Source: Hydractinia symbiolongicarpus
Lineage: Eukaryota; Cnidaria; Hydrozoa; Anthoathecata; Hydractiniidae
NCBI RefSeq assembly: GCF_029227915.1
Contig: NC_079888.1
Coordinates: forward strand, 1,178,001 to 1,242,000
Length of the DNA stretch: 64,000 nucleotides
Direction of reading: 5' to 3'
Shown: piece by piece, positions 39,751 to 55,900 of the stretch
Position numbering within the stretch: the stretch's first letter is position 1
Layout: every line of letters starts with the position of its first letter
The notes under the pieces: model-generated
What the model saw: only the letters and a program-made list of their open reading frames with translations
Databases searched by the model: none
What the model was told of the DNA's origin: nothing
Position numbers and translations under genes: made by a program

Positions 39751-42700
39751 GAATGGTAGTTTTTGAAACTGTCTCTATTTCTTCAGCGTGAACTAACGAA
39801 TAGGATTGGTCCCACAGTAAAAAAATGACTTATTTATCGAAATTTTTAAATGAAGCGCTACCACAGGGTCCAGTGTAATCGCTGAGTTCCGGCAATCATG
39901 TCGAGTTAAAAAGAATGTTATTTCTTGGAGCTCAATTGGCTCATTTATCACATTTATAAGATCACAGTCCAAAATCAGTCCAATTAAGTCCCACAGTCAA
40001 TCGTTTCACTTTTAAAAGCGATACAACTTAGTAATATCGGAAAAAATCGCTAAATACATGTTGGTACGAATATGTGACGCAACCGTTGTAACTCAAACGG
40101 ATTGACACCGTTAAAAAGACAATGAAATGTAGTTTTTGAAACTGTCTCTATTTCTTCAGCGTGAACTAACGGCTAGGATTGGTCCCACAGTAAAAAATGA
40201 CTTATTAATCTTAATTTTTAAATGAAGCGCTACCACACCGTCCAATGTAATCGCTGAGTTCCAGCAATCCTGTCAAATTAAGAAGAATGTCATTCCTTGG
40301 AGTCCAATTGGCTCATTTATCACATTTATAAGTTCACAGTCCAGAATAAGTTCAACTAAGTCCCACAGTCAATCGGTTCACCGTTAAAAGCGATACAACT
40401 TAGTAATATCGGAACAAAATCATTAAATACATGTTGGTACGAATACGTGACGCAATCGTTTTAACTCAAACGGATTGACACCGTTAGAAAGTCAATGAAA
40501 GGTAGTTTTTGAAACTGTCTCTATATCTTTAGCGGGAACTAACGGATAGGATTGGTCCCACAGTAAAAAATGACTTATTTATCGAAATTTTTAAATGAAG
40601 CGCTACCACAGGGTCCAGTGTAATCACTGAGTTCCGGCAATCATGTCGAGTTAAAAAGAATGTTATTTCTTGGAGTTCAATTGGCTCATTTATCACATTT
40701 ATAAGGTCACAGTCCAGAAACAGTTCAATTAATTCCCACAGTCAATCCTTTCACTTTTAAAAGCGATACAACTTAGTATTATCGAAAAAAATCGCTAAAT
40801 ACATGTTGGTACGAATATGTGAAGCAACCGTTGTAACTCAAATGGATTGACACCGTTAGAAAGTCAATGAAAGGTAGTTTTTGAAACTGTCTCTATTTCT
40901 TCAGCGTGAACTAACGGATAGGATTGGTCCCACAGTAAAAAAATGACTTATTTATCGAAATTTTTAAATGAAGCGCTACCACAGGGTCCAGTGTAATCGC
41001 TGAGTTCCGGCAATCATGTCGAGTTAAAAAGAATGTTATTTCTTAGAGCTCAATTGGCTCATTTATCACATTTATAAGTTCACAGTCCAGAATCAGTTCA
41101 ATTAAGTCCCACAGTCAATCGTTTCACTTTTAAAAGCGATACAACTTAGTATTATCGGAAAAAATCGTTAAATACATGTTGGTACGAATATGTGAAGCAA
41201 CCGTTGTAACTCAAACGGATTGACACCGTTAGAAAGTCAATGAATGGTAGTTTTTGAAACTGTCTCTATTTCTTCAACGTGAACTAACGGATAGGATTGG
41301 TCCCACAGTAAAAAAATGACTTATTTATCTAAAGTTCTAAATGAAGCGCTACCACACCGCCCAGTGTAATCGCTGAGTTCCTGCAATCATGTCAAATTAA
41401 AAAGAATGTCATTCCTTGGAGTCCAATAGGCTCATTTATCACATTTATCAGGTCACAGTCCAGAATCAGTTCAACTAAGTCCCACAGTCAATCCGTTCAC
41501 CGTTAAAAGCGATACAACTTAGTAATCTCGGAGCAAAAGCACTAAATACATGTTGGTACGAATATGTGAAGCAACCGTTGTAACTCAAACGGATTGACAC
41601 CGTTAGAAAGTCAATGAAAGGTAGTTTTTGAAACTGTCTCTATTTCTTTAGCGGGAAATAACGGATAGGATTGGTCCCACAGTAAAAAATGACTTATTTA
41701 TCGAAATTTTTAAATGAAGCGCTACCACAGGGTCCAGTGTAATCGCTGAGTTCTGGGAATCATGTCGAGTTAAAAAGAATATTATTTCTTCGAATCCAAT
41801 TGGCTCATTTATCACATTTATAAGATCACAGTCCAGAATCAGTTTAATTAAGTCCCAAAGTCAATCGTTTCACTGTTAAAAGCGATACAACTTAGTAATA
41901 TCGGAACAAAATCACTAAATACATGTTGGTACGAATATGTGACGCCACCGTTGTAACTGAAACGGATTGACACCGGTCAAAAGACAATAAAATGTAGTTT
42001 TTGAAACTGTCTCTATTTCTTCAGCGTGAACTAACGGCTAGGATTGGTCCCACAGTAAAAAATGACTTATTAATCTTAATTTTTAAATGAAGCGCTACCA
42101 CACCGTCTAGTGTAATCGCTGAGTTCCAGCGATCCTGTCAAATTACGAAGAATGTCATTCCTTGGAGTCCAATTGGCTCATTTATCACATTTATCAGGTC
42201 ACAGTCCAGAATCAGTTCAACTAAGTCCCACAGTCAATCCGTTCACCGTTAAAAGCGATACAACTAAGTAATATCGGAGCAAAAGCACTAAATACATGTT
42301 GGTACGAATATGTGAAGCAACCGTTGTAACTCAAACGGATTGACACCGTTAGAAAGTCAATGAAAGGTAGTTTTTGAAACTGTCTCTATTTCTTTAGCGG
42401 GAACTAACGGATAGGATTGGTCCCAGAGTAAAAAATAACTTGTTTATCGAAAATTTTAAATGAAGCGCTACCACACGGTCCAGTGTAATCGCTGAGTTCT
42501 GGGAATCATGTCGAGTTAAAAAGAATGTTATTTCTTGGAGTCCAATTGGCTCATTTATCACATTTACAAGATCACAGTCCGGAATAAGTTTAATTAAGTC
42601 CCAAAGTCAATCGTTTCACTGTTAAAAGCGATACAACTTTGTAATATCGGAAAAAATCGCTAAATACATGTTGGTACGAATATGTGAGGCAACCGTTGTA

Positions 42701-45700
42701 ACTCAAACGGATTGACACCGTTAGAAAGTCAATGAAAGGTAGTTTTTTTACAACTTAGTAATATCAGAACAAAATCACTAAATACATGTTGGTACGAATG
42801 TGTGAAGCAACCGTTGTAACTCAAACGGATTGACACCGTTAGAAAGTCAATGAAAGGTAGTTTTTGAAACTGTCTCTATTTCTTTAGCGGGAACTAACGG
42901 ATGGGATTGATCCCACAGTAAAAAAATGACTTATTTATCGAAATTTTTAAATGAAGCGCTACCACAGGGTCCAGTGTAATCGCTGAGTTCCGGCAATCAT
43001 GTCGAGTTAAAAAGAATGTTATTTCTTGGAGTTCAATTGGCTCATTTATCACATTTATAAGGTCACAGTCCAGAAACAGTTCAATTAATTCCCACAGTCA
43101 ATCGTTTCACTTTTAAAAGCGATACAACTTAGTATTATCGGAAAAAATCGCAAAATACATGTTGGTACGAATATGTGAAGCAACCGTTGTAACTCAAACC
43201 GATTGACACCGTTAGAAAGTCAATGAATGGTAGTTTTTGAAACTGTCTCTATTTCTTCCGCGTGAACTAACGGATAGGATTGGTCCCACTGTAAAAAACG
43301 ACTTATTTATCTTAATTTTTAAATGAAGCGCTCCCCCAGCGCCCAGTGTAATCGCTGAGTTCCGGCAATCATGTCGAGTTAAGTCGAATGTTATTTCTTG
43401 GAGTCCAATTGGCTCATTTATCACATTTATAAGATCACAGTCCAAAATCAGTTCAACTAAGTCCCGCAGTCAATCCGTTCACCGTTAAAAGCGATACAAC
43501 TTAGTAATATCGGAACAAAAGCACTAAATACATGTTGGTACGAATATGTGAAGCAACCGTTGTAACTCAAACCGATTGACACCGTTAGAAAGTCAATGAA
43601 TGGTAGTTTTTGAAACTGTCCCTATTTCTTTAGCGGGAACTAACGGATAGGATTGGTCCCACTGTAAAAAACGACTTATTTATCTTAATTTTTAAATGAA
43701 GCGCTCCCACAGCGCCCAGTGTAATCGCTGAGTTCCGGCAATCATGTCGAGTTAAGTCGAATGTTATTTCTTGGAGTCCAATTGGCTCATTTATCACATT
43801 TATAAGATCACAGTCCAAAATCAGTTCAATTAAGTCCCACAGTCAATCGTTTCACTTTTAAAAGCGATACAACTTAGTAATATCGGAACAAAAGCACTAA
43901 ATACATGTTGGTACGAATATGTGAAGCAACCGTTGTAACTGAAACGGATTGACACCGTTAGAAAGTCAATGAAAGGTAGTTTTTGAAACTGTCCCTATTT
44001 CTTTAGCGGGAACTAACGGATAGGATTGGTCCCACAGTAAAAAATGACTTATTTATCGAAATTTTTATATGAAGCGCTACCACAGGGTCCAGTGTAATCG
44101 CTGAGTTCCGGCAATCATTTCGAGTTAAAAAGAATGTTATTTCTTGGAGTTCAATTGGCTCATTTATCACATTTATAAGGTCACAGTCCAGAAACAGTTC
44201 AATTAATTCCCACAGTCAATCGTTTCACTTTTAAAAGCGATACAACTTAGTATTATCGGAAAAAATCGCTAAATACATGTTGGTACGAATATGTGAAGCA
44301 GCCGTTGTAACTCAAACGGATTGACACCGTTAGAAAGTCAATGAATGGTAGTTTTTGAAACTGTCTCTATTTCTTCAGCGTGAACTAACGGATAGGATTG
44401 GTCCCACAGTAAAAAAATGACTTATTTATCGAAATTTTTAAATGAAGCGCTACCACAGGGTCCAGTGTAATCGCTGAGTTCCGGCAATCATGTCGAGTTA
44501 AAAAGAATGTTATTTCTTGGAGCTCAATTGGCTCATTTATCACATTTATAAGATCACAGTCCAAAATCAGTCCAATTAAGTCCCACAGTCAATCGTTTCA
44601 CTTTTAAAAGCGATACAACTTAGTAATATCGGAAAAAATCGCTAAATACATGTTGGTACGAATATGTGACGCAACCGTTGTAACTCAAACGGATTGACAC
44701 CGTTAAAAAGACAATGAAATGTAGTTTTTGAAACTGTCTCTATTTCTTCAGCGTGAACTAACGGCTAGGATTGGTCCCACAGTAAAAAATGACTTATTAA
44801 TCTTAATTTTTAAATGAAGCGCTACCACACCGTCCAGTGTAATCGCTGAGTTCCAGCAATCCTGTCAAATTAAGAAGAATGTCATTCCTTGGAGTCCAAT
44901 TGGCTCATTTATCACATTTATAAGTTCACAGTCCAGAATAAGTTCAACTAAGTCCCACAGTCAATCGGTTCACCGTTAAAAGCGATACAACTTAGTAATA
45001 TCGGAACAAAATCATTAAATACATGTTGGTACGAATACGTGACGCAATCGTTTTAACTCAAACGGATTGACACCGTTAGAAAGTCAATGAAAGGTAGTTT
45101 TTGAAACTGTCTCTATATCTTTAGCGGGAACTAACGGATAGGATTGGTCCCACAGTAAAAAATGACTTATTTATCGAAATTTTTAAATGAAGCGCTACCA
45201 CAGGGCCAGTGTAATCGCTGAGTTCCGGCAATCATGTCGAGTTAAAAAGAATGTTATTTCTTGGAGTTCAATTGGCTCATTTATCACATTTATAAGGTCA
45301 CAGTCCAGAAACAGTTCAATTAATTCCCACAGTCAATCCTTTCACTTTTAAAAGCGATACAACTTAGTATTATCGAAAAAAATCGCTAAATACATGTTGG
45401 TACGAATATGTGAAGCAACCGTTGTAACTCAAACGGATTGAGACCGTTAGAAAGTCAATGAATGGTAGTTTTTGAAACTGTCTCTATTTCTTCAACGTGA
45501 ACTAACGGATAGGTTTGGTCCCACAGTAAAAAAATGACTTATTTATCTAAAGTTCTAAATGAAGGGCTACCACACCGCCCAGTGTAATCGCTGAGTTCCT
45601 GCAATCATGTCAAATTAAAAAGAATGTCATTCGTTGGAGTCCAATTGGCTCATTTATCACATTTATCAGGTCACAGTCCAGAATCAGTTCAACTAAGTCC

Positions 45701-46900
45701 CACAGTCAATCCGTTCACCGTTAAAAGCGATACAACTTAGTAATCTCGGAGCAAAAGCACTAAATACATGTTGGTACGAATATGGTAAGCAACCGTTGTA
45801 ACTCAAACGGATTGACACCGTTAGAAAGTCAATGAAAGGTAGTTTTTGAGACTGTCTCTATTTCTTTAGCGGGAAATATCGGATAGGATTGGTCCCACAG
45901 TAAAAAATGACTTATTTATCGAAATTTTTAAATGAAGCGCTACCACAGGGTCCAGTGTAATCGCTGAGTTCTGGGAATCATGTCGAGTTAAAAAGAATAT
46001 TATTTCTTCGAATCCAATTGGCTCATTTATCACATTTATAAGATCACAGTCCAGAATCAGTTTAATTAAGTCCCAAAGTCAATCGTTTCACTGTTAAAAG
46101 CGATACAACTTAGTAATATCGGAACAAAATCACTTAATACATGTTGGTACGAATATGTGACGCCACCGTTGTAACTGAAACGGATTGACACCGTTAAAAA
46201 GACAATAAAATGTAGTTTTTGAAACTGTCTCTATTTCTTCAGCGTGAACTAACGGCTAGGATTGGTCCCACAGTAAAAAATGACTTATTAATCTTAATTT
46301 TTAAATGAAGCGCTACCACACCGTCTAGTGTAATCGCTGAGTTCCAGCAATCCTGTCAAATTAAGAAGAATGTCATTCCTTGGAGTCCAATTGGCTCATT
46401 TATCACATTTATCAGGTCACAGTCCAGAATCAGTTCAACTAAGTCCCACAGTCAATCCGTTCACCGTTAAAAGCGATACAACTAAGTAATATCGGAGCAA
46501 AAGCACTAAATACATGTTGGTACGAATATGTGAAGGAACCGTTGTAACTCAAACGGATTGACACCGTTAGAAAGTCAATGAAAGGTAGTTTTTGAAACTG
46601 TCTCTATTTCTTTAGCGGGAACTAACGGATAGGATTGGTCCCACAGTAAAAAATAACTTGTTTATCGAAAATTTTAAATGAAGCGCTACCACAGGGTCTA
46701 GTGTAATCGCTGAGTTCTGGGAATCATGTCGAGTTAAAAAGAATGTTATTTCTTGGAGTCCAATTGGCTCATTTATCACATGTACAAGATCACAGTCCAG
46801 AATAAGTTTAATTAAGTCCAAAAGTCAATCGTTTCACTGTTAAAAGCGATACAACTTTGTAATATCGGAAAAAATCGCTAAATACATGTTGGTACGAATA
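39720..46900. repeat. Duplicated satellite block, offset about 4.59 kb
   Basis: Rare variants pair up between about 39.7-42.7 kb and 44.3-46.9 kb: CCAAAATCAGTCCAATTAAG at 39969 and 44561 (offset 4,592), and GACGCCACCG at 41941 and 46159 (offset 4,218). The 374-bp change in offset is one monomer lost from the second copy or gained in the first. Confidence 0.65.
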
Positions 46901-49900
46901 TGTGACGCAACCGTTGTAACTCAAACAAATTAACACCGTTAAGAAGACAATGAAATGTAGTGTTTGAAACTGTCTCTATTTCTTCAGCGTGAACTAACGG
47001 CTAGGAATGGTCCCACAGTAAAAAATGACTTATTAATCTTATTTTTTAAATGAAGCGCTACCACAGCGCCCAGTGTATTCGCTGAGTTCCAGCAATCATG
47101 TCAAATTAAGAAGATTGTCATTCATTGGAGCCCAAGTGGCTCATTTATCACATTTAGCAGGTAACAGTCCAGAATCAGTTCAATTAAGTCCCAGGGTCAA
47201 TCGTTTTACTTTTAAAAGCGATACAACTTAATAATAGCGGAAGAAATCGCTAAATACATGTTGGTACGAATATGTGACGCAACCGTTCCAACTCAAACGG
47301 ATTGACACCGTTAGAAAGTCAATGAAATCTAGTTTTTGAAACTGTCTCTATTTCTTCAGCGCGAACTAACGGCTAGGATTGGTCCCACAGGAAAAAATGA
47401 CGTATTTATCTTAATTTTTAAATAAAGCGCTCCCACAGCTCCCAGTGTAATATGATGAGTTCCGGCAATCATGACGAGTTAAAAAGAATGTTATTTCTTG
47501 GAGTCCAATTGGCTCATTTATCACATTTATAAGATCACAGCCAGAATCAGTTCAACTAAGTCCCACAGTCAATCGTTTCACTGTTAAAAGCGATACAACT
47601 TAGTAATATCGGAACAAAATCACTAAATACATGTTGGTACGAATATGTGACGCAACCGTTGTAACTGAAACAAATTGACACCGTTAAGAAGACAATGAAA
47701 TGTAGTGTTTGAAACTGTCTCTATTTCTTCAGCGTGAACTAACGGCTAGGATTAGTCCCACAGTAAAAAATGACTTATTAATCTTATTTTTTAAATGAAG
47801 CGCTACCACAGCGCCCAGTGTATCCGCTGAGTTCCAGCAATCATGTCAAATTAAGAAGATTGTCATTCATTGGAGACCAAGTGGCTCATTTATCACATTT
47901 AGCAGGTAACAGTCCAGAATCAGTTCAATTAAGTCCCAAAGTCAATCGTTTTACTTTTAAAAGCGATACAACTTAATAATAGCGGGAGAAATCGCTAAAT
48001 ACATGTTGGTACGAATATGTGACGCAACAGTTGCAACTCAAACGGATTGACACCGTTAAAAAGTCAATGAAAGGTAGTTTTTGAAACTGTCTCTATTTCT
48101 TCCGCGTTAACTAACGGATAGGATTGGTCCCACAGTAAAAAACGACTTATTAATCTTAATTTTTAAATGAAGCGCTACCACACCGTCTAGTGTAATCGCT
48201 GAGTTCTGGGAATCATGTCGAGTTAAAAAGAATGTTATTTCTTGGAGTCCAATTGGCTCATTTATCACATTTACAAGATCACAGTCCAGAATAAGTTTAA
48301 TTAAGTCCCAAAGTCAATCGTTTCACTGTTAAAAGCGATACAACTTTGTAATATCGGAAAAAATCGCTAAATACATGTTGGTACGAATATGTGAAGCAAC
48401 CGTTGTAACTCAAACGGATTGACACCGTTAGAAAGTCAATGAAAGGTAGTTTTTTTACAACTTAGTAATATCAGAACAAAATCACTAAATACATGTTGGT
48501 ACGAATATGTGAAGCAACCGTTGTAACTCAAACGGATTGACACCGTTAGAAAGTCAATGAAAGGTAGTTTTTGAAACTGTCTCTATTTCTTTAGCGGGAA
48601 CTAACGGATAGGATTGGTCCCACAGTAAAAAATGACTTATTTATCGAAATTTTTAAATGAATCGCTACCACAGGGTCCAGTGTAATCGCTGAGTTCCGGC
48701 AATCATGTCGAGTTAAAAAGAATGTTATTTCTTGAAGTCCAATTGTCTCATTTATCACATTTATCATGTCACAGTCCAAAATCAGTTCAACTAAGTCCCA
48801 CAGTCAATCGGTTCACCGTTAAAAGCGATACAACTTAGTAATATCGGAACAAAATCACTAAATACATGTTGGTACGAATATGTGACGCAACCGTTGTAAC
48901 TCAAACAAATTAACACCGTTAAGAAGACAATAAAATGTAGTGTTTGAAACTCTCTCTATTTCTTCAGCGTGAACTAACGGCTTGGATTGGTCCCACAGTA
49001 AAAAATGACTTATTAATCTTATTTTTTAAATGAAGCGCTACCACAGCGCCCAGTGTATTCGCTGAGTTCCAGCAATCATGTCAAATTAAGAAGATTGTCA
49101 TTCATTGGAGCCCGAGTGGCTCATTTATCACATTTAGCAGGTAACAGTCCAGAATCAGTTCAATTAAGTCCCACAGTCAATCGTTTTACTTTTAAAAGCG
49201 ATACAACTTAATAATAGCGGAAGAAATCGCTAAATACATGTTGGTACGAATATGTGACGCAACCGTTGCAACTCAAAAGGATTGACACCGTTAAAAAGTC
49301 AATGAAAGGTAGTTTTTGAAACTGTCTCTATTTCTTCCGCGTTAACTAACGGATAGGATTGGTCCCACAGTAAAAAACGACTTATTAATCTTAATTTTTA
49401 AATGAAGCGCTACCACACCGTCTAGTGTAATCGCTGAGTTCTGGGAATCATGTCGAGTTAAAAAGAATGTTATTTCTTGGAGTCCAATTGGCTCATTTAT
49501 CACATTTACAAGATCACAGTCCAGAATAAGTTTAATTAAGTCCCAAAGTCAATCGTTTCACTGTTAAAAGCGATACAACTTTGTAATATCGGAAAAAATC
49601 GCTAAATACATGTTGGTACGAATATGTGAAGCAACCGTTGTAACTCAAACGGATTGACACCGCTAGAAAGTCAATGAAAGGTAGTTTTTTTACAACTTAG
49701 TAATATCAGAACAAAATCACTAAATACATGTTGGTGCGAATATGTGAAGCAAACCGTTGTAACTCAAACGGATTGACACCGTTAGAAAGTCAATGAAAGG
49801 TAGTTTTTGAAACTGTGTCTATTTCTTTAGCGGGAACTAACGGATAGGATTGGTCCCACAGTAAAAAATGACTTATTTATCGAAATTTTTAAATGAAGCG

Positions 49901-52900
49901 CTACCACAGGGTCCAGTGTAATCGCTGAGTTCCGGCAATCATGTCGAGTTAAAAAGAATGTTATTTCTTGAAGTCCATTTGTCTCATTTATCACATTTAT
50001 CATGTCACAGTCCAAAATCAGTTCAACTAAGTCCCACAGTCAATCGGTTCACCGTTAAAAGCGATACAACTTAGTAATATCGGAACAAAATCACTAAATA
50101 CATGTTGGTACGAATATGTGACGCAACCGTTGTAACTCAAACAAATTAACACCGTTAAGAAGACAATAAAATGTAGTGTTTGAAACTCTCTCTATTTCTT
50201 CAGCGTGAACTAACGGCTAGGATTGGTCCCACAGTAAAAAATGACTTATTAATCTTATTTTTTAAATGAAGCGCTACCACAGCGCCCAGTGTATTCGCTG
50301 AGTTCCAGCAATCATGTCAAATTAAGAGGATTGTCATTCATTGGAGCCCAAGTGGCTCATTTATCACATTTAGCAGGTAACAGTCCAGAATCAGTTCAAT
50401 TAAGTCCCACAGTCAATCGTTTTACTTGTAAAAGCGATACAACTTAATAATAGCGGAAGAAATCGCTAAATACATGTTGGTACGAATAAGTGACGCAACC
50501 GTTGCAACTCAAACGGATTGACACCGTTAGAAAGTCAATGAAATCTAGTTTTTGAAACTGTCTCTATTTCTTCAGCGCGAACTAACGGCTAGGATTGGTC
50601 CCACAGGAAAAAATGACGTATTTATCTTAATTTTTAAATAAAGCGCTCACACAGCGCCCAGTGTAATCGATGAGTTCCGGCAATCATGACGAGTTAAAAA
50701 GAATGTTATTTCTTGGAGTCCAATTGGCTCATTTATCACATTTATAAGATCACAGTCCAGAATCAGTTCAATTAAGTCCCACAGTCAATCGTTTCACTTT
50801 TAAAAGCGATACAACTTAGTAATATCGGAAAAAATTGCTAAATACATGTTGGTTCGAATATGTGAAGCAACTGTTGTAAATCAAACGGATTGACACCGTT
50901 AGAAAGTCAATGAAAGGTAGTTTTTGAAACTGTCTCTATTTCTTCCGCGTTAACTAACGGATAGGATTGGTCCCACAGTAAAAAACGACTTATTTATCTT
51001 AATTTTTAAATAAAGCGCTTCCACAGCGCCCAGTGTAATGGCTGAGTTCCGGCAATCATGTCGAGTTAAAAAGAATGTTATTTCTTGGAGTCCAATTGGC
51101 TCATTTATCACATTTATAAGATGACAGCCAGAATCAGTTCAACTAAGTCCCACAGTCAATCGTTTCACTGTTAAAAGCGATACAACTTAGTAATATCGGA
51201 ACAAAATCACTAAATACATGTTGGTACGAATATGTGACGCAACCGTTGTAACTGAAACAAATTGACACCGTTAAGAAGACAATGAAATGTAGTGTTTGAA
51301 ACTGTCTCTATTTCTTCAGCGTGAACTAACCGCTAGGATTAGTCCCACAGTAAAAAATGACTTATTAATCTTATTTTTTAAATGAAGCGCTACCACAGCG
51401 CCCAGTGTATCCGCTGAGTTCCAGCAATCATGTCAAATTAAGAATATTGTCATTCATTGGAGACCAAGTGGCTCATTTATCACATTTAGCAGGTAACAGT
51501 CCAGAATCAGTTCAATTAAGTCCCACAGTCAATCGTTTTACTTTTAAAAGCGATACAACTTTGTAATAGCGGAAGAAATCGCTAAATACATGTTGGTACG
51601 AATATGTGACGCAACCGTTGCAACTCAAACGGATTGACACCGTTAGAAAGTCAATGAAATCTAGTTTTTAAAACTGTCTCTATTTCTTCAGCGCGAACTA
51701 ACGGCTAGGATTGGTCCCACAGGAAAAAATGACGTATTTATCTTAATTTTTAAATAAAGCGCTCCCACAGCGCCCAGTGTAATCGATGAGTTCCGGCAAT
51801 CATGACGAGTTAAAAAGAATGTTATTTCTTGGAGTCCAATTGGCTCATTTATCACATTTATAAGATCACAGTCCAGAATCAGTTCAATTAAGTCCCACAG
51901 TCAATCGTTTCACTTTTAAAAGCAATACAACTTAGTAGTATCGGAAAAAATTGCTAAATACATGTTGGTTCGAATATGTGAAGCAACCGTTGTAAATCAA
52001 ACGGATTGACACCGTTAGAAAGTCAATGAAAGGTAGTTTTTGAAACTGTCTCTATTTCTTCCGCGTTAACTAACGGATAGGATTGGTCCCACAGTAAAAA
52101 ACGACTTATTTATCTTAATTTTTAAATAAAGCGCTCCCACAGCGCCCAGTGTAATCGCTGAGTTCCGGCAATCATGTCGCGTTAAAAAGAATGTTATTTC
52201 TTGGAGTCCAATTGGCTCATTTATCACATTTATAAGATCACAGCCAGAATCAGTTCAACTAAGTCCCACAGTCAATCGTTTCACTGTTAAAAGCGATACA
52301 ACTTAGTAATATCGGAACAAAATCACTAAATACATGTTGGTACGAATATGTGACGCAACCGTTGTAACTGAAACAAATTGACACCGTTAAGAAGACAATG
52401 AAATGTAGTGTTTGAAACTGTCTCTATTTCTTCAGCGTGAACTAACGGCTAGGATTAGTCCCACAGTAAAAAATGACTTATTAATCTTATTTTTTAAATG
52501 AAGCGCTACCACAGCGCCCAGTGTATCCGCTGAGTTCCAGCAATCATGTCAAATTAAGAAGATTGTTATTCATTGGAGACCAAGTGGCTCATTTATCACA
52601 TTTAGCAGGTAACAGTCCAGAATCAGTTCAATTAAGTCCCAAAGTCAATCGTTTTACTTTTAAAAGCGATACAACTTAATAATAGCGGAAGAAATCGCTA
52701 AATACATGTTGGTACGAATATGTGACGCAACAGTTGCAACCCAAACGGATTGAGAGCGTTAAAAAGTCAATGAAATCTAGTTTTTGAAACTGTCTCTATT
52801 TCTTAATCCTAACGGCTAGGATTGGTCCCACAGGAAAAAATGACGTATTTATCTTAATTTTTAAATAAAGCGCTCCCACAGCGCCCAGTGTAATCGATGA

Positions 52901-55900
52901 GTTCCGGCAATCATGACGAGTTAAAAAGAATGTTATTTCTTGGAGTCCAATTGGCTCATTTATCACATTTATAAGATCACAGTCCAGAATCAGTTCAATT
53001 AAGTCCCACAGTCAATCGTTTCACTTTTAAAAGCGATACAACTTAGTAATATCGAAAAAAATTGCTAAATACATGTTGGTTCGAATATGTGAAGCAACCG
53101 TTGTAAATCAAACGGATTGACACCGTTAGAAAGTCAATGAAAGGTAGTTTTTGAAACTGTCTCTATTTCTTCCGCGTTAACTAACGGATAGGATTGGTCC
53201 CACAGTAAAAAACGACTTATTTATCTTAATTTTTAAATAAAGCGCTCCCACAGCGCCCAGTGTAATCGCTGAGTTCCGGCAATCATGTCGAGTTAAAAAG
53301 AATGTTATTTCTTGGAGTCCAATTGGCTCATTTATCACATTTATAAGATCACAGCCAGAATCAGTTCAACTAAGTCCCACAGTCAATCGTTTCACTGTTA
53401 AAAGCGATACAACTGAGTAATATCGGAACAAAATCACTAAATACATGTTGGTACGAATATGTGACGCAACCGTTGTAACTGAAACAAATTGACACCGTTA
53501 AGAAGACAATGAAATGTAGTGTTTGAAACTGTCTCTATTTCTTCAGCGTGTACTAACGGCTAGGATTAGTCCCACAGTAAAAAATGACTTATTAATCTTA
53601 TTTTTTAAATGAAGCGCTACCACAGCGCCCAGTGTATCCGCTGAGTTCCAGCAATCATGTCAAATTAAGAAGATTGTCATTCATTGGAGACCAATTGGCT
53701 CATTTATCACATTTAGCAGGTAACAGTCCAGAATCAGTTCAATTAAGTCCCAAAGTCAATCGTTTTACTTTTAAAGCGATACAACTTAATAATAGCGGAA
53801 GAAATCGCTAAATACATGTTGGTAGGAATATGTGACGCAACAGTTGCAACTCAAACGGATTGACACCGTTAAAAAGTCAATGAAAGGTAGTTTTTGAAAC
53901 TGTCTCTATTTCTTCCGCGTTAACTAACGGATAGGATTGGTCCCACAGTAAAAAACGACTTATTAATCTTAATTTTTAAATGAAGCGCTACCACACCGTC
54001 TAGTGTAATCGCTGAGTTCTGGGAATCATGTCGAGTTAAAAAGAATGTTATTTCTTGGAGACCAATTGGCTCATTTATCACATTTACAAGATCACAGTCC
54101 AGAATAAGTTTAATTAAGTCCCAAAGTCAATCGTTTCACTGTTAAAAGCGATACAACTTTGTAATATCGGAAAAAATCGCTAAATACATGTTGGTACGAA
54201 TATGTGAAGCAACCGCTGTAACTCAAACGGATTGACACCGTTAGAAAGTCAATGAAAGGTAGTTTTTTTACAACTTAGTAATATCAGAACAAAATCACTA
54301 AATACATGTTGGTACGAATATGTGAAGCAACCGTTGTAACTCAAACGGATTGACACCGTTAGAAAGTCAATGAAAGGTAGTTTTTGAAACTGTCTCTATT
54401 TCTTTAGCGGGAACTAACGGATAGGATTGGTCCCACAGTAAAAAATGACTTATTTATCGAAATTTTTAAATGAAGCGCTACCACAGGGTCCAGTGTAATC
54501 GCTGAGTTCCGGCAATCATGTCGAGTTAAAAAGAATGTTATTTCTTGAAGTCCAATTGTCTCATTTATCACATTTATCATGTCACAGTCCAAAATCAGTT
54601 CAACTAAGTCCCACAGTCAATCGGTTCACCGTTAAAAGCGATACAACTTAGAAATATCGGAACAAAATCACTAAATACATGTTGGTACGAATATGTGACG
54701 CAACCGTTGTAACTCAAACAAATTAACACCGTTAAGAAGACAATAAAATGTAGTGTTTGAAACTGTCTCTATTTCTTCAGCGTGAACTAACGGCTAGGAT
54801 TGGTCCCACAGTAAAAAATGACTTATTAATCTTATTTCTTAAATGAAACGCTACCACAGCGCCCAGTGTATTCGCTGAGTTCCAGCAATCATGTCAAAAT
54901 AAGAAGATTGTCATTCATTGGAGCCCAAGTGGCTCATTTATCACATTTAGCAGGTAGCAGTCCAGAATCAGTTCAATTAAGTCCCACAGTCAATCGTTTT
55001 ACTTTTAAAAGCGATACAACTTAATAATAGCGGAAGAAATCGCTAAATACATGTTGGTACGAATATGTGACGCAACCGTTGCAACTCAAATGGATTGACA
55101 CCGTTAGAAAGTCAATGAAATCTAGTTTTTGAAACTGTCTCTATTTCTTCAGCGTGAACTAACGGCTAGGATTGGTCCCACAGGAAAAAATGACGTATTT
55201 ATCTTAATTTTTAAATAAAGCGCTCCCACAGCGCCCAGTGTAATCGATGAGTTCCGGCAATCATGACGAGTTAAAAAGAATGTTATTTCTTGGAGTCCAA
55301 TTGGCTCATTTATCACATTCATAAGATCACAGTCCAAAATCAGTTCAACTAAGTCCCACAGTCAATCAGTTCACCGTTAAAAGCGATACAACTTAGTAAT
55401 ATCGGAACAAAATCACTAAATACATGTTGGTACGAATATGTGACGCAACTGTTGTAACTCAAACAAATTAACACCGTTAAGAAGACAATGAAATGTAGTG
55501 TTTGAAACTGTCTCTATTTCTTCAGCGCGAACTAACGGCTAGGATTGGTCCCACAGGAATAAATGACGTATTTATCTTAATTTTTAAATAAAGCGCTCCC
55601 ACAGCTCCCAGTGTAATCGATTAGTTCCGGCAATCATGACGAGTTAAAAAGAATGTTATTTCTTGGATCCAATTGGCTCATTTATCACATTTATAAGATC
55701 ACAGCCAGAATCAGTTCAACTAAGTCCCACAGTCAATCGTTTCACTGTTAAAAGCGATACAACTTAGTAATATCGGAACAAAATCACTAAATACATGTTG
55801 GTACGAATGTGTGACGCAACCGTTGTAACTGAAACAAATTGACGCCGTTAAGAAGACAATGAAATGTAGTGTTTGAAACTGTCTCTATTTCTTCAGCGTG

